This document shows positions 32,249 to 42,761 of a stretch of 64,000 bases of DNA, in pieces. Source of the DNA: Pasteurellaceae bacterium 15-036681 (GTDB lineage Bacteria; Pseudomonadota; Gammaproteobacteria; Enterobacterales; Pasteurellaceae); the NCBI GenBank assembly GCA_002002485.1, contig MQVI01000005.1:1-64000 (forward strand), written 5' to 3'. The notes under the pieces were generated by a model. It made no database searches. It had not been told where the DNA came from and worked only from the letters and a program-made list of their open reading frames with translations. The position numbers were made by a program, and so were the translations under genes. Numbering within the stretch: the first letter of the stretch is position 1; each line of letters starts with the position of its first letter.

Positions 32249-32350
32249 AAGGAATTCAATCAATAGACTGGAATTTGACATATTTTGCAAACATCGGTGA
32301 TGTATGAAAACAATGTTGTCGATTGTTTTGCATAATTAGTTTAAAATTAG

Positions 32351-32385
32351 ACCGCTTACCTATTCTAATGGTGTAAGCGGTTTTC
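32351..32385 (+). terminator. intrinsic terminator after csrA
   Basis: Arms ACCGCTTAC and GTAAGCGGT around a 13-base loop are followed by TTTT. The arms are one-base variants of the uptake signal. Confidence 0.65.
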
Positions 32386-32412
32386 CGTATCATATATTTA
32401 TAAGGATTTTCA

Positions 32413-33300
32413 ATGAAAGTAATTATTCCTGTTGCGGGACTCGGAACTCGCATGTTGCCGGCAACTAAAGCAATTCCAAAAGAAATGTTGACGATTGCAG
32501 ACAAACCATTAATTCAATATATTGTGAATGAGTGTGTAGCGGCTGGTATAAAGGATATTGTGTTAGTCACACATTCTTCTAAAAATGCTATTGAAAACCA
32601 TTTTGACACCTCTTTTGAATTAGAAACGATGTTAGAAAAGCGTGTTAAGCGTCAGCTTTTAGAAGAAGTACGTTCGATTGTGCCAAAAGATGTAACGATT
32701 ATGCACGTTCGTCAAGGTCAAGCTAAAGGTTTAGGACACGCAGTATTATGTGGTAAAGCATTAGTGGGTAATGAGCCATTTGCAGTAGTGTTGCCAGATG
32801 TATTGTTAGCTGATTTTACCGCAGATCAAAAAACAGAAAACTTAGCCGCAATGATTGCGCGTTTTAAAGAAACTGGCAATAGCCAAATTATGGTTGCACC
32901 CGTTGCAAAAGAAGATGTAAGTAGCTATGGTGTTGTGGATTGTCAAGGTGCTGAATTAGCGCTGGCAGCGACAGCTAAAATTGTGAATATTGTTGAAAAA
33001 CCAGCTGTAGAAGATGCACCATCGAATTTTGCTGTGGTAGGACGTTATGTGTTTTCCGCAGAGATCTGGGATCTTTTAGCAAAAACACCAGTGGGTGTAG
33101 GCGATGAGATTCAATTGACAGATGCAATTGATATGTTAATTGAGCAGCAAGATGTTGAAGCATTCCACATGACAGGTAAAACATTCGATTGTGGTGATAA
33201 ATTAGGCTATATGGAAGCATTTGTTGAATATAGTTTAAATCACGATAAGTTTGGAGATAGTTTCAAGACTTACTTGAAAAAACTTGCTAAAACCCTTTAG
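32413..33300 (+). CDS. galU: UTP-glucose-1-phosphate uridylyltransferase
   Basis: A 295-residue nucleotidyltransferase. [34 protein letters not shown] is the nucleotide-binding signature. VLPDVLLAD carries the Mg-binding aspartate region and [12 protein letters not shown] is the late conserved motif. It makes UDP-glucose for lipooligosaccharide, capsule and galactose metabolism. AAGGA precedes the ATG. Confidence 0.95.
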   Translation: MKVIIPVAGLGTRMLPATKAIPKEMLTIADKPLIQYIVNECVAAGIKDIVLVTHSSKNAIENHFDTSFELETMLEKRVKRQLLEEVRSIVPKDVTIMHVRQGQAKGLGHAVLCGKALVGNEPFAVVLPDVLLADFTADQKTENLAAMIARFKETGNSQIMVAPVAKEDVSSYGVVDCQGAELALAATAKIVNIVEKPAVEDAPSNFAVVGRYVFSAEIWDLLAKTPVGVGDEIQLTDAIDMLIEQQDVEAFHMTGKTFDCGDKLGYMEAFVEYSLNHDKFGDSFKTYLKKLAKTL

Positions 33301-33358
33301 GAGGTGTTGCTGAGTTGAACGATACATAAGTATTTGTCTCAGATTTAAAAATGGCTTG

Positions 33359-33381
33359 TAGGGTGGGTAGAAATGCCCACC
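33359..33381 (+). repeat. hairpin between galU and degS
   Basis: GGTGGG (33362-33367) pairs with CCCACC (33376-33381) after a GTAGG start. It resembles the GTAGGGGC-type palindromes but is shorter, and no T-run follows. Confidence 0.45.
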
Positions 33382-33413
33382 ATCATTAATTTTGACACCG
33401 TACAGGAATAAGG

Positions 33414-34472
33414 ATGAATTTAAAAAAAATAGTACAAGCAGTTGGAGTTGGATTGTTTTGTGCAATTCTCATACTGTATGTGGCACCGGTCATTAATAGT
33501 GGAAGCAAAACTTTTTTGGAGCGTGATGGGATTGTCAGTTATCATGAAGCAGTAAAGGTTGCTTCACCGGCTGTGGTTAATGTGTATAATCAGGCTTTTG
33601 AAAGTCATAGCCGTAACACTGGAAGTGATAGCCTGACAGTAAATAATTTAGGGTCTGGTGTGATAATGACTCATGAAGGATATATTTTAACAAATCGCCA
33701 TGTTATTCAAAATGCAGACAAAATTGTCGTTGCACTCCAATCAGGTATTATTGCTAATGCGATTTTAGTTGGTTCAGACAGTGTTACAGATCTTGCTGTG
33801 TTAAAAATCCAAGCAAATAACCTACCTGTTATCCCTCAAAATAGTAAGCGTGCTGTTCAAGTGGGAGATGTTGTTCTTGCCATTGGTAATCCTTTGAACT
33901 TAGGACAAAGTATTACACAAGGGATTGTCAGTGCGACAGGGCGAAATGCTCTTTCTGAAACAGGGAGACAGAATTTTATCCAGACAGATGCATCTATTAA
34001 TAAGGGTAATTCTGGAGGCGCTCTAGTAAATTCAAAGGGTGAGCTGATTGGAATTAGCACATTAACACTCGGTAAAAATAGTGATGAATTTGCGGAAGGC
34101 TTGAATTTTGCTATCCCCATTGATCTTGCTAATAAAGTAATGAAGAAAATTATTAAAGATGGGCGAGTTATTCGAGGATATTTTGGCGTAAATAGTGATT
34201 TATTTTATTCTGCTAAACAACTTGGTGTTGGGGATAAAGGCGTTTTGATTACAGGCGTTGCTGAGAATGGACCTGCAGATCAAGCAGGTATTCAACCCGG
34301 TGATTTAGTTTTAAAAGTCGGTAACGTTGATGCGGAAATGCCAAGTCAAATGATGGAAGCTATCGCTGAAATGAAGCCTAGTAGTAAAGTTAGAGTAACA
34401 ATTTCTCGTCAGGGACAAGAATTAGAATTAGAAGTGGTTATTGGGGAATTTCCTGATAATACGAGAGAGTAA
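33414..34472 (+). CDS. degS: periplasmic serine endoprotease DegS
   Basis: A 352-residue HtrA-family protease. One N-terminal membrane anchor (about residues 8-27) precedes the trypsin-like domain: His in LTNRHVIQN, Asp in SVTDLAVLKI, Ser in NKGNSGGALVN. A single C-terminal PDZ domain follows (about 255-345). The anchor and single PDZ separate DegS from DegP/DegQ. In E. coli DegS senses misfolded porins and starts RseA cleavage, releasing sigma-E. cmk begins 3 bases after its stop, suggesting co-transcription. Confidence 0.93.
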   Translation: MNLKKIVQAVGVGLFCAILILYVAPVINSGSKTFLERDGIVSYHEAVKVASPAVVNVYNQAFESHSRNTGSDSLTVNNLGSGVIMTHEGYILTNRHVIQNADKIVVALQSGIIANAILVGSDSVTDLAVLKIQANNLPVIPQNSKRAVQVGDVVLAIGNPLNLGQSITQGIVSATGRNALSETGRQNFIQTDASINKGNSGGALVNSKGELIGISTLTLGKNSDEFAEGLNFAIPIDLANKVMKKIIKDGRVIRGYFGVNSDLFYSAKQLGVGDKGVLITGVAENGPADQAGIQPGDLVLKVGNVDAEMPSQMMEAIAEMKPSSKVRVTISRQGQELELEVVIGEFPDNTRE

Positions 34473-34475
34473 TAA

Positions 34476-35147
34476 ATGAATATTGTAATTACTGTAGATG
34501 GACCAAGTGGTGCAGGAAAGGGCACATTATGTCATGCATTAGCTGAAAAGTTGGGCTATGAGTTTCTTGACTCAGGCGCTATTTATCGCATTCTGGCTTT
34601 AGCAGCCATTAAAAAAGGCATTTCATTAGAAGATGAAACTGCTCTTGCTGAATTAGGCCGTAAGTTAGATGTAAAATTCGAACCAGAAAATGGAGAAATC
34701 AACGTTATTCTTGATAATGAAAATGTTGGTGATCAAATTAGAACTGCGGAGGCTGGTCAGAATGCCTCTAAAATTGCGGTTTACCCAAAAGTTCGTGAAG
34801 CATTATTACAACGTCAACGCGATTTTAGCTCTGAGCGAGGTTTAATTGCGGATGGTCGTGATATGGGAACAATTGTTTTTCCAAATGCACGAGTTAAGCT
34901 ATTTTTAGATGCAAGTGCAGAAGAAAGAACAAAAAGACGTGTAAAACAGTTGCAAGAAAAAGGATTTAGTGCTAACTTTGACGAGATTTTAGCCGAGATT
35001 AAAGAGCGTGATTTTCGAGATAGAAATCGAGCAGTTGCGCCCTTGGTACCGGCTAAAGATGCATTGATTTTAGACTCAACGCATTTATCTATTGAGGATG
35101 TGATTCAACAAGCGTTAGATCATATTGCTCAGCAGATCAAAATTTAA
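34476..35147 (+). CDS. cmk: cytidylate kinase
   Basis: A 223-residue CMP/dCMP kinase. P-loop [17 protein letters not shown] at the N-terminus, substrate motif [21 protein letters not shown] and the lid segment [14 protein letters not shown] identify it. It phosphorylates CMP and dCMP. It lies directly upstream of rpsA, the conserved order in enterobacteria and Pasteurellaceae. Confidence 0.97.
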   Translation: MNIVITVDGPSGAGKGTLCHALAEKLGYEFLDSGAIYRILALAAIKKGISLEDETALAELGRKLDVKFEPENGEINVILDNENVGDQIRTAEAGQNASKIAVYPKVREALLQRQRDFSSERGLIADGRDMGTIVFPNARVKLFLDASAEERTKRRVKQLQEKGFSANFDEILAEIKERDFRDRNRAVAPLVPAKDALILDSTHLSIEDVIQQALDHIAQQIKI

Positions 35148-35197
35148 TTTTTAGTTACTGAACACAGGATTTGTTCGGTGTTTATTACCAACCCTAT

Positions 35198-35226
35198 TTG
35201 ACAGGATGTTAAGTAGATGTTTATTT
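35198..35226 (+). promoter_or_regulatory. possible rpsA promoter
   Basis: A consensus TTGACA (35198-35203) is followed 17 bases later by a weak TTATTT. The AT-rich leader then runs to the rpsA start. The -10 is poor. Confidence 0.3.
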
Positions 35227-35242
35227 TTATAGAAGATTAATT

Positions 35243-36910
35243 ATGTCAGAATTATCGTTTGCTCAACTACTTGAAGAATCATTTTCAGCTACACCTCGTT
35301 TAGGTGATGTTGTTAAAGGTACTGTTGTTGCTATCCAAAAAGGTCATGTTATTGTTGATACAGGTTTAAAATCTGAATCTGCAATTCCTACAGAAGAATT
35401 CACAAACGCACAAGGCGAATTAGAAGTTCAAATTGGTGATGTTGTTGAAGTTGTTCTTAAATCTGTTGAAGATGGCTTCGGTGAAACAGTAGTTTCTCGT
35501 GGTGACGCTAAACGTAACGAAGCTTGGATTGCTTTAGAAAAAGCATTCGAAGAGCAAGCAACCGTTGTTGGTTTAGTAAATGGTAAAGTTAAAGGCGGTT
35601 TCACTGTTGAATTAAACGGTGTTCGTGCATTCTTACCAGGTTCATTAGTTGATACACGTCCAGTACGTGATTCTTTAAACCTTGAAGGTCAAACTTTAGA
35701 GTTCAAAGTAATCAAATTAGACCAAAAACGTAACAACGTTGTTGTTTCACGTCGTGCAGTAATCGAATCAAGCAGCTCACAAGATCGCGAAGAAGTATTA
35801 GCGAACTTAGAGGAAGGTGCAGAAGTTAAAGGTACTGTTAAAAACTTAACAGACTATGGTGCATTCGTTGATTTAGGTGGTGTTGATGGTTTATTACACA
35901 TCACTGACATGGCTTGGAAACGTGTTAAACACCCAAGCGAAGTGGTTAACGTAGGTGACGAAGTTACTGTTAAAGTATTAAAATTCGATCGCGAGAAAAC
36001 ACGTGTATCTTTAGGCTTAAAACAATTAGGTCAAGATCCATGGGCAGCAATCGCACAAAATCACCCAGTTGGCAGCAAATTATCAGGTAAAGTAACTAAC
36101 TTAACAGACTACGGTTGTTTCGTTGAGATCTTAGATGGTGTTGAAGGTTTAGTTCACGTTTCAGAAATGGACTGGACAAACAAAAACATCCACCCATCTA
36201 AAGTGGTTAACGTTGGTGACGTTGTTGAAGTTATGGTACTTGAAGTTGATGAAGAACGTCGTCGTATCTCATTAGGTTTAAAACAATGTAAAGCAAACCC
36301 ATGGGAACACTTCGCGGAAACTCACAACAAAAACGATAAAGTAAGCGGTAAAATCAAATCAATCACTGATTTCGGTATCTTCATCGGTTTAGAAGGTGGT
36401 ATTGACGGTTTAGTTCACTTATCTGACATTTCTTGGAATGTTGCAGGTGAAGAAGCAGTTCGTAACTACAAAAAAGGCGACGAAGTAGAAGCAGTTGTAT
36501 TACAAGTTGACGCAGTTAAAGAACGTATCTCTTTAGGTATCAAGCAATTAGATTCTGATCCATTTACAAACTTCGTAGAAAGCACTAAAAAAGGTGCTAT
36601 CGTGAAAGGTAAAGCGGTAGAAGTTGATGCTAAAGGCGTTAAAGTTGAGTTAGAAGGTGGCGTAGAAGCGTTCATCCGTGCTAACGAAGCGACAGTTGAT
36701 CGTGTAGAAGACATCACAGCAGTTATTTCTGCAGGCGATGAAATCGAAGCGAAATATACAGGTGTTGACCGTAAAGCTCGTATCGTAAACTTATCTGTTC
36801 GTGCGAAAAATGAAGCTGAAGAATCAGCTGCAATCGCACAAGTGAACAAACAAGAAGTTGAAATGCCAAACGCAATGGCAGCGGCTTTCCAAGCAGCTAA
36901 AGGTGAGTAA
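35243..36910 (+). CDS. rpsA: 30S ribosomal protein S1
   Basis: A 555-residue S1 with six tandem S1/OB repeats, as in E. coli. Two ribosome-binding repeats are followed by four RNA-binding repeats recognisable from [25 protein letters not shown], [23 protein letters not shown] and [23 protein letters not shown]. It brings mRNA to the small subunit. Codon choice is strongly biased (GTT, TTA, CGT), as expected of a very highly expressed gene. ihfB follows. Confidence 0.98.
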   Translation: MSELSFAQLLEESFSATPRLGDVVKGTVVAIQKGHVIVDTGLKSESAIPTEEFTNAQGELEVQIGDVVEVVLKSVEDGFGETVVSRGDAKRNEAWIALEKAFEEQATVVGLVNGKVKGGFTVELNGVRAFLPGSLVDTRPVRDSLNLEGQTLEFKVIKLDQKRNNVVVSRRAVIESSSSQDREEVLANLEEGAEVKGTVKNLTDYGAFVDLGGVDGLLHITDMAWKRVKHPSEVVNVGDEVTVKVLKFDREKTRVSLGLKQLGQDPWAAIAQNHPVGSKLSGKVTNLTDYGCFVEILDGVEGLVHVSEMDWTNKNIHPSKVVNVGDVVEVMVLEVDEERRRISLGLKQCKANPWEHFAETHNKNDKVSGKIKSITDFGIFIGLEGGIDGLVHLSDISWNVAGEEAVRNYKKGDEVEAVVLQVDAVKERISLGIKQLDSDPFTNFVESTKKGAIVKGKAVEVDAKGVKVELEGGVEAFIRANEATVDRVEDITAVISAGDEIEAKYTGVDRKARIVNLSVRAKNEAEESAAIAQVNKQEVEMPNAMAAAFQAAKGE

Positions 36911-36979
36911 TTAACTCCTTTTAACCAAAGCGGGTATGTATCAAGCATATCCGCTTCACTCATATATTAAGGAAAACAT

Positions 36980-37261
36980 ATGACTAAATCAGAATTAATT
37001 GAGAATTTAGCATTAAAGAATCCTTCATTACAACTTAAATCTGTTGAAGAGGGCGTGAAAGCAGTTCTTGAGCAGATGCTTCTTTCCTTGGAGCAAGGTG
37101 AAAGAATAGAAGTAAGAGGGTTTGGTAGTTTTTCTCTCCACTATCGTCAACCTCGAGTTGGACGTAATCCAAAATCGGGTGAAAGCGTAGCACTATCCGC
37201 CAAATATGTACCACATTTTAAAGCTGGTAAAGATCTCAAAGAACGAGTGAATATTGGCTAG
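36980..37261 (+). CDS. ihfB: integration host factor beta subunit
   Basis: A 93-residue HU/IHF-family subunit, partner of IhfA (9681). The beta arm is [27 protein letters not shown] and the intercalating proline is in GRNPKSG. Placement after rpsA is the conserved context. AAGGA precedes the ATG. lapA and lapB follow as in E. coli relatives. Confidence 0.96.
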   Translation: MTKSELIENLALKNPSLQLKSVEEGVKAVLEQMLLSLEQGERIEVRGFGSFSLHYRQPRVGRNPKSGESVALSAKYVPHFKAGKDLKERVNIG

Positions 37262-37319
37262 CCTTAATAATCTATTAAAGATTGTTGAGACTGATAATGT
37301 AATAATTGGAGGAATTACT

Positions 37320-37604
37320 ATGAAATATATTTTTGGACTTATCATCACTCTTGCGATTGTTATTGTTGCGGTAACTATTGGCGCAAATAATGATCAGTCT
37401 ATTACATTTAACTACCTTGTTGCTAAAGGTGAATTTCGTCTATCGACATTAGTTGCTATTTTGTTTGGATTTGGCTTGATTCTAGGCTGGTTTATTACTG
37501 GATTCTTTTATCTGAAAGTCAAAGTACAGAATATCGCATTGAATCGTAAAGTAAAACAACAAGCTAAGCAAATTAGTGAATTATCATTACCAAAGGTTGA
37601 GTAA
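37320..37604 (+). CDS. lapA: lipopolysaccharide assembly protein LapA
   Basis: A 94-residue inner-membrane protein of the LapA (YciS/DUF1049) family. Two membrane helices (about 2-21 and 44-66) are followed by a short basic, cytoplasmic coiled tail. GGAGG lies 7 bases before the ATG at 37320; a longer frame overlapping ihfB lacks a site. Its stop overlaps the start of lapB (TAATG), showing translational coupling. With LapB it controls LpxC turnover by FtsH in E. coli; ftsH is also in this window. Confidence 0.93.
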   Translation: MKYIFGLIITLAIVIVAVTIGANNDQSITFNYLVAKGEFRLSTLVAILFGFGLILGWFITGFFYLKVKVQNIALNRKVKQQAKQISELSLPKVE

Positions 37605-38797
37605 TGCTTGAATTATTGTTCCTTTTATTACCTATTGCCGCCCTGTATGGATGGTATATGGGGCAGCGTAGTGCAAAGAAGGATCAAGAAAACATCAGTA
37701 ATAAGTTTTCCCGTGAGTATGTCACGGGATTAAATTTCCTTTTATCTAATCAGCAGGAAAAAGCTGTTGATCTCTTTCTTTCTATGCTGCAAAAGCAAGC
37801 AGCAGAAAATCAAATCACTAGTACATCTCAATTTGAAGCTGAGTTGACCCTCGGTAATTTATTTCGATCACGTGGTGAGGTCGATCGTGCATTACGCATT
37901 CATCAGGCATTAGAGAATAGCCCAGATTATTCTTTTGAACAGAAATTGTTGGCAAAGCAGCAACTAGCTAAAGATTTTATGGCGGCAGGTTTCTATGATC
38001 GTGCAGAAAATTACTATATCACATTGCTGGATGAACCTGAATTTGCCACCCACTCGTTAACACAATTATCGGTAATTTATCAAAAAACCAGAGAGTGGAA
38101 GAAAGCAATTAATGTTGCAGAAAAATTATTAAAGCTTAACTCCGCTGGAGATAAAACAGCATTATCTCACTATTATTGTGAATATGCGCAACAGGTAAAG
38201 ACAGATGATGAGCAGGCATTTGTAAATTACCTGAATAAATCGTTAGAAACCTTACCAAGCAGTGCTCGTGCATCAATATTATTTGGTGATTATTTTTTAG
38301 AAAAGCGGCAATATGAACAAGCCTTGATATATTTTGAATCCGTCTTGTCTCAAGATCCTGACTATATCAGCGAGGTACTAGATAAAATTCGAATTTGTTA
38401 CACTGAGCTTGGGCAATTAGTCAATTTTGAACTATTTTTAGTAAAAGCAAATCAGATTAAACATAATAGTAGCGTTGATATTGCTTTGACAGAATGTATT
38501 GAACAAAAAGATGGATTAGAGGCAGCTCAATTTCGTCTTTATCAACAAGTAAGACAATATCCTAGTATGATAACTTTTCATCGTTTTATTTATTATCAAA
38601 TTAATGAAGCGGAGGAGGGGAGAGCTAAGGAGAGTTTAATATTGCTACATAAAATGGTGGGAGATCGAATTCAAAAGGGATTTCAATATCGTTGTTTAAA
38701 TTGTGGCTATCAAAGCTATCGAATGACATGGTATTGCCCATCTTGCCGTCAGTGGGAAAGCATCAAACCTATACAGAGTATAACAAACACAATTTAA
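37604..38797 (+). CDS. lapB: lipopolysaccharide assembly protein LapB
   Basis: A 397-residue LapB (YciM). An N-terminal membrane anchor (residues 1-20) is followed by about nine TPR-like repeats and a C-terminal rubredoxin-like knuckle with two CxxC pairs, CLNCGYQ and CPSCRQW. In E. coli it links FtsH to LpxC, setting lipid A output, and meets the LPS synthesis machinery. It is coupled to lapA by a one-base overlap. pyrF starts 17 bases after its stop. Confidence 0.96.
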   Translation: MLELLFLLLPIAALYGWYMGQRSAKKDQENISNKFSREYVTGLNFLLSNQQEKAVDLFLSMLQKQAAENQITSTSQFEAELTLGNLFRSRGEVDRALRIHQALENSPDYSFEQKLLAKQQLAKDFMAAGFYDRAENYYITLLDEPEFATHSLTQLSVIYQKTREWKKAINVAEKLLKLNSAGDKTALSHYYCEYAQQVKTDDEQAFVNYLNKSLETLPSSARASILFGDYFLEKRQYEQALIYFESVLSQDPDYISEVLDKIRICYTELGQLVNFELFLVKANQIKHNSSVDIALTECIEQKDGLEAAQFRLYQQVRQYPSMITFHRFIYYQINEAEEGRAKESLILLHKMVGDRIQKGFQYRCLNCGYQSYRMTWYCPSCRQWESIKPIQSITNTI

Positions 38798-38814
38798 TAC
38801 AGAGGAGTTCCAAA

Positions 38815-39507
38815 ATGGATAATAAAGTTATTGTTGCATTAGATTATGAAACAGAGCATGAAGCATTAAATTTTGTCGATCAAGTTGATCCTTCTCTTTG
38901 TCGTCTAAAAGTAGGCAAAGAGATGTTTACCACTTTAGGAACGAACTTTGTTAAACAGCTCCACGACCGTCAATTTGATGTGTTTTTAGATTTAAAATAT
39001 CACGATATTCCAAATACAGTTGCGCGAGCAGTTCGTTCAGCAGCAGATTTGGGGGTATGGATGGTTGATCTACATGCATCAGGTGGTTTACGTATGATGG
39101 AAACCGCTAAGCAAATTTTGGAACCTTATGGTAAAGATGCGCCATTATTGATTGGTGTAACGGTACTCACAAGCATGGAAGATCTTGATTTGTTGCAAAT
39201 TGGCATTAATGCTTCGCCAATGGAACAAGTTATTCGCCTTGCTCATCTTTGCCAACGAGCAGGTTTAGATGGGGTTGTTTGTTCACCGCAAGAAGTGGAA
39301 GTATTGCGTACTCATTGTGGCAAAGATTTCAAATTAGTTACTCCAGGTATTAGACCAGAGGGCAGTGATGTTGGTGATCAACGTCGAGTAATGACACCTC
39401 GTCAAGCAATTGATACAGGTGCAGATTATTTAGTTATTGGTCGTCCAATTACGCAATCACAAGATCCTCTTACAGTTTTAAAATCAATTAATCAATCTAT
39501 CGCTTAA
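38815..39507 (+). CDS. pyrF: orotidine 5'-phosphate decarboxylase
   Basis: A 230-residue TIM-barrel enzyme, last step of UMP synthesis. Catalytic KFHDIPNT-type motif reads [16 protein letters not shown], with the N-terminal VALDYE aspartate and the phosphate-binding [20 protein letters not shown] and [15 protein letters not shown] is 7 bases before the ATG at 38815; the longer in-frame extension runs into lapB. The lapA-lapB-pyrF-yciH order matches E. coli. Confidence 0.97.
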   Translation: MDNKVIVALDYETEHEALNFVDQVDPSLCRLKVGKEMFTTLGTNFVKQLHDRQFDVFLDLKYHDIPNTVARAVRSAADLGVWMVDLHASGGLRMMETAKQILEPYGKDAPLLIGVTVLTSMEDLDLLQIGINASPMEQVIRLAHLCQRAGLDGVVCSPQEVEVLRTHCGKDFKLVTPGIRPEGSDVGDQRRVMTPRQAIDTGADYLVIGRPITQSQDPLTVLKSINQSIA

Positions 39508-39538
39508 CAAGCGCCTAGATTCCAAGGAAGTTTTACAA

Positions 39539-39850
39539 ATGACATTAGTTTATTCCACAGAAGTTGGACGAATTACACAAGAAGTAGCAAAGCCAGAGCG
39601 CCCAAAAGGGGATGGCATTGTGCGTATTCAACGACAAACTAGCGGACGCAAAGGTAAAGGCGTTTGTGTGATTACAGGTGTTGATCTAGATGATAGAGGC
39701 TTAGTTGCTTTAGCTTCAGAATTAAAGCGTAAAAGCGGTTGCGGTGGTTCGGTTAAAGATGGAGTGATAGAAATCCAAGGCGATAATCGAGATCAGCTAA
39801 AACAGATGCTGGAACAGAAAGGTTTTACAGTGAAATTATCTGGTGGTTAA
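39539..39850 (+). CDS. yciH: SUI1/eIF1-like translation factor YciH
   Basis: A 103-residue member of the SUI1/eIF1 family with GKGVCVITGVDLDD, KRKSGCGGSVKDGVIEIQGDNRDQLKQMLEQKGF. In E. coli YciH is related to eukaryotic eIF1 and acts in start-site fidelity or stress; its role is modest and partly unsettled. It lies 31 bases after pyrF and closes the ihfB-lapAB-pyrF-yciH series with a bidirectional terminator. Confidence 0.92.
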   Translation: MTLVYSTEVGRITQEVAKPERPKGDGIVRIQRQTSGRKGKGVCVITGVDLDDRGLVALASELKRKSGCGGSVKDGVIEIQGDNRDQLKQMLEQKGFTVKLSGG

Positions 39851-39859
39851 TAGGAATAC

Positions 39860-39887
39860 AAAAGGGTTGGTTATTACCAACCCTTTT
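39860..39887. terminator. bidirectional terminator between yciH and purH
   Basis: Perfect 12-base arms AAAAGGGTTGGT and ACCAACCCTTTT surround TATT between convergent genes. Confidence 0.88.
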
Positions 39888-39904
39888 AACTAACTATATA
39901 ATTA

Positions 39905-41503
39905 TTAATGGCGGAAATGTCTCATTCCAGTTAAGACCATTGCCATACCGTGTTCATTAGCTGCATCAATCACTTCTTGATCTCGCATTGAACCACCTGG
40001 GTGGATAACACAACTAATGCCAACTTTCGCCGCTGCATCAATACCATCACGGAATGGGAAGAATGCATCTGATGCCATTACGCAACCTGCCACTTCTAAG
40101 CCCTCATCTTCCGCTTTTATCCCCGCGATCTTCGCTGAGTAAACACGGCTCATTTGACCTGCACCAATACCGATAGTCTGTTTGTTCTTCGCATAGACAA
40201 TCGCATTTGATTTCACATATTTTGCCACTTTCCAACAGAAGAGTAAGTCTTCTAGCTCTTGCTGAGTTGGTTTACGTTCAGATACAATTTGCAAATCTTC
40301 TGCTGTAACTGACCCCTTATCAGCATCTTGCACTAATAAACCACCATTGATACGTTTGAAGTCTAAACGAGCTTGTCCTTTGCTAAATTCACCGCATTCA
40401 AGCACACGCACATTTTTCTTCTTAGCTAGAGCCTCTTTTGCTTCAGCAGAAACAGTCGGAGCGATAATTACTTCCACAAATTGGCGTTCTGCGATCGTTT
40501 GTGCGGTTACGCCGTCTAGCTCACGGTTAAAGGCAATAATGCCACCGAAAGCGGATGTTGGATCTGTTTGATATGCTCGGTTATAAGCTTCTAAAATATC
40601 AGCACCTAATGCCACCCCACATGGATTTGCGTGTTTCACAATCACACAAGCAGGCTCTGCGAACTCTTTCACACATTCAAGTGCCGCATCGGTATCTGCA
40701 ATATTATTGTAAGAAAGTGCTTTACCTTGCAATTGAACTGCGGTTGCGACACTGGCTTCTTTTAACTCATTTTCCACATAGAATGCCGCATTTTGGTGGC
40801 TATTTTCACCATAACGCATCGTTTGTTTACGAGTAAAATTAAGATTCAAAGTACGTGGGAATTGACCACAAGCTTGGCTTAAATCTTCTTCCTCAGCACC
40901 TTGATATGGCGGGACTTTTTGCCCGAAGTAGTTTGCGATCATTGAGTCGTATTGAGCGGTATGCTCGAAAGCTTTAATCGCAAGGTTGAAACGTGTTTCT
41001 AAGGTTAATGAATTTTGGTTTGCGTCCATTTCAGCAAGAATGGCATTGAAATCGTTATTATTTACTACAATTGCCACATCTTTATGATTTTTCGCTGCAG
41101 AACGCACCATTGTTGGACCACCGATATCGATATTTTCAACGGCATCTTCAAGCGTACAATTTGGCTTTGCAACAGTCGCAGCGAAAGGGTAGAGATTCAC
41201 CACAACCATATCGATACGTTCGATGTTATGTTGTGACATAACTTCATCATCGGTTCCACGGCGACCTAAAATTCCACCGTGAACTTTTGGGTGTAGCGTT
41301 TTTACGCGTCCGTCCATCATTTCTGGAAAGCCTGTGTAGTCAGACACCTCTGTGACAGGTAAGCCACTATCGGCTAATAATTTCGCAGTTCCACCTGTTG
41401 AGAGAAGTTTTACCCCACGATTTACTAATCCCTGAGCAAATTCCACAATGCCAGTTTTATCAGACATACTTAATAATGCTTGTTGAATAGGACGATACGT
41501 CAT
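39905..41503 (-). CDS. purH: bifunctional AICAR transformylase / IMP cyclohydrolase
   Basis: A 532-residue PurH. The N-terminal IMP cyclohydrolase part (about 1-200) starts [18 protein letters not shown] and contains [16 protein letters not shown]. The C-terminal transformylase has the catalytic Lys-His in [14 protein letters not shown] and [12 protein letters not shown]. It carries out the last two steps of purine synthesis. A near-perfect PurR box lies 57 bases upstream of the start, so repression by PurR with hypoxanthine or guanine is expected. purD, its usual partner, is not adjacent on either side. Confidence 0.97.
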   Translation of the reverse strand: MTYRPIQQALLSMSDKTGIVEFAQGLVNRGVKLLSTGGTAKLLADSGLPVTEVSDYTGFPEMMDGRVKTLHPKVHGGILGRRGTDDEVMSQHNIERIDMVVVNLYPFAATVAKPNCTLEDAVENIDIGGPTMVRSAAKNHKDVAIVVNNNDFNAILAEMDANQNSLTLETRFNLAIKAFEHTAQYDSMIANYFGQKVPPYQGAEEEDLSQACGQFPRTLNLNFTRKQTMRYGENSHQNAAFYVENELKEASVATAVQLQGKALSYNNIADTDAALECVKEFAEPACVIVKHANPCGVALGADILEAYNRAYQTDPTSAFGGIIAFNRELDGVTAQTIAERQFVEVIIAPTVSAEAKEALAKKKNVRVLECGEFSKGQARLDFKRINGGLLVQDADKGSVTAEDLQIVSERKPTQQELEDLLFCWKVAKYVKSNAIVYAKNKQTIGIGAGQMSRVYSAKIAGIKAEDEGLEVAGCVMASDAFFPFRDGIDAAAKVGISCVIHPGGSMRDQEVIDAANEHGMAMVLTGMRHFRH

Positions 41504-41553
41504 TAGATTTCCTTTTTATTTGGTTAGAAAAGAAGTTAGTTAGAACGAGGAAT

Positions 41554-41575
41554 ATTATAACGCAAACGTTTGCTT
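41554..41575 (-). promoter_or_regulatory. purH promoter region with PurR operator
   Basis: ACGCAAACGTTTGCTT at 41560-41575 matches the PurR consensus. On the minus strand it abuts a perfect -10 TATAAT (41554-41559), so the repressor would cover the promoter. The -35 is not obvious. Confidence 0.8.
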
Positions 41576-41624
41576 TTTGGTATAGATGACAAAAGTTTTT
41601 AAATAGTAGATTTGAATAGATGTA

Positions 41625-42056
41625 TTATATATGATGCCACTCTATCTTTTGAGCAAACATCAATTTATTATCCGTATGTTTTATATAATCCAAACGGATT
41701 TCCCACACATCACTTGGGATAAATTTTCCCATAGGGTGCTTTTCACAATAAAAATCACAAGCGGTCTGTTTTTGCTCAGAATTTACTAATTGGGTCGCTG
41801 TGGCTCTAAATTGAATACCTTCTATTTCTCTGATATCCGTAGGTTGCCCTGCAATAGTGCCAACTACTTGCGGATTTTTTGACATTAAATTTCCGTGTTG
41901 AGTAGTGCTTTTGGTTAGAATAATCAAACGCTGATTAGCTAAGTCAAACGCATAAAAACAGCTTGCAATCCAATGTTCACCATTATGAGTACAAGCAAGG
42001 CTTACCACATGATTGGCTTGAATAAATTCAACAATAGCTTGTGGGATTTTATTCAT
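41625..42056 (-). CDS. YhbP-like UPF0306 protein (FMN-binding split barrel)
   Basis: A 143-residue protein similar to E. coli YhbP, of the pyridoxamine-phosphate-oxidase-like split-barrel fold. Recognisable segments are HVVSLACTHNGEHWIASCFYAFD, LIILTKSTTQHGNLMSKNPQVVGTIAGQ and VWEIRLDYIKHTDNKLMFAQKIEW. Function is unknown. Its start overlaps the stop of the UbiX-like gene by one base (TAATG on the minus strand), so the two are translationally coupled. A USS core is embedded near 41757. Confidence 0.85.
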   Translation of the reverse strand: MNKIPQAIVEFIQANHVVSLACTHNGEHWIASCFYAFDLANQRLIILTKSTTQHGNLMSKNPQVVGTIAGQPTDIREIEGIQFRATATQLVNSEQKQTACDFYCEKHPMGKFIPSDVWEIRLDYIKHTDNKLMFAQKIEWHHI

Positions 42057-42637
42057 TAACGCTCGCCTTTAATGCCCGCCCAACGAGGCATATCCATATC
42101 CAAATCAAACAGATCTAATGCTTTTGCGACACTATGGGTCACAATTTCATCTACCGTTTGTGGTTTGTTATAAAAGGCTGGCACCGGTGGAAAAATAATT
42201 CCGCCCATTTCGGTCACTTTACGCATATTATCAATATGAGCCAAGTTTAATGGACTTTCGCGTACCATTAATACCAATTTACGACGTTCTTTTAGTACAA
42301 CATCAGCGGCACGGGTTAGTAGATTATCACTAAATCCGTGAGCAATCGCCGCAAGAGAACGCATTGAACAAGGCGCAATTATCATTCCAACTGTTTTAAA
42401 AGAGCCGCTCGCAATGGTTGCGCCAATATTATTGATTGAATGAATTTCATCGGCGAGGGCTAATAGTTGCTCGCGTGAATAATCCGTTTCACAGGCACGA
42501 GTGAGCTCTGCGCCTTTTGAAATCACTAAATGGCGTTCAATGTGGGGAAACTGTTGGTTAAGCAGTTCAAGGGCTTTGTAGCCATATTGAAAGCCACTTG
42601 CGCCACTGATGCCGATAATAATGCGTTGAGTTTTCAT
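42056..42637 (-). CDS. ubiX: UbiX/Pad1-type flavin prenyltransferase
   Basis: A 193-residue flavoprotein of the UbiX family, which makes prenylated FMN for UbiD-type decarboxylases. N-terminal [21 protein letters not shown] binds [50 protein letters not shown] is the family core, and [15 protein letters not shown] is the late conserved motif. No ubiD is visible nearby. It is followed, with overlap, by the YhbP-like gene. The paralogue choice (UbiX for ubiquinone or a Pad1-type partner) cannot be decided here. Confidence 0.9.
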   Translation of the reverse strand: MKTQRIIIGISGASGFQYGYKALELLNQQFPHIERHLVISKGAELTRACETDYSREQLLALADEIHSINNIGATIASGSFKTVGMIIAPCSMRSLAAIAHGFSDNLLTRAADVVLKERRKLVLMVRESPLNLAHIDNMRKVTEMGGIIFPPVPAFYNKPQTVDEIVTHSVAKALDLFDLDMDMPRWAGIKGER

Positions 42638-42761
42638 TTGATGATTTAAAATCCGTGAAAAACTTGAAAAAAATAGTGAAAAGGGTAGTATGTGCCGTTT
42701 TCTATTTATTTACAAAATTACAAAGATAAGGCGACTAAATAGCCTTATAGAAAGGTACATT

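Noticed and set aside
37254-37319. Longer lapA frame overlapping ihfB
   Set aside because: The ATG at 37320 has GGAGG and fits the family length; the extension is hydrophilic and unlike LapA.
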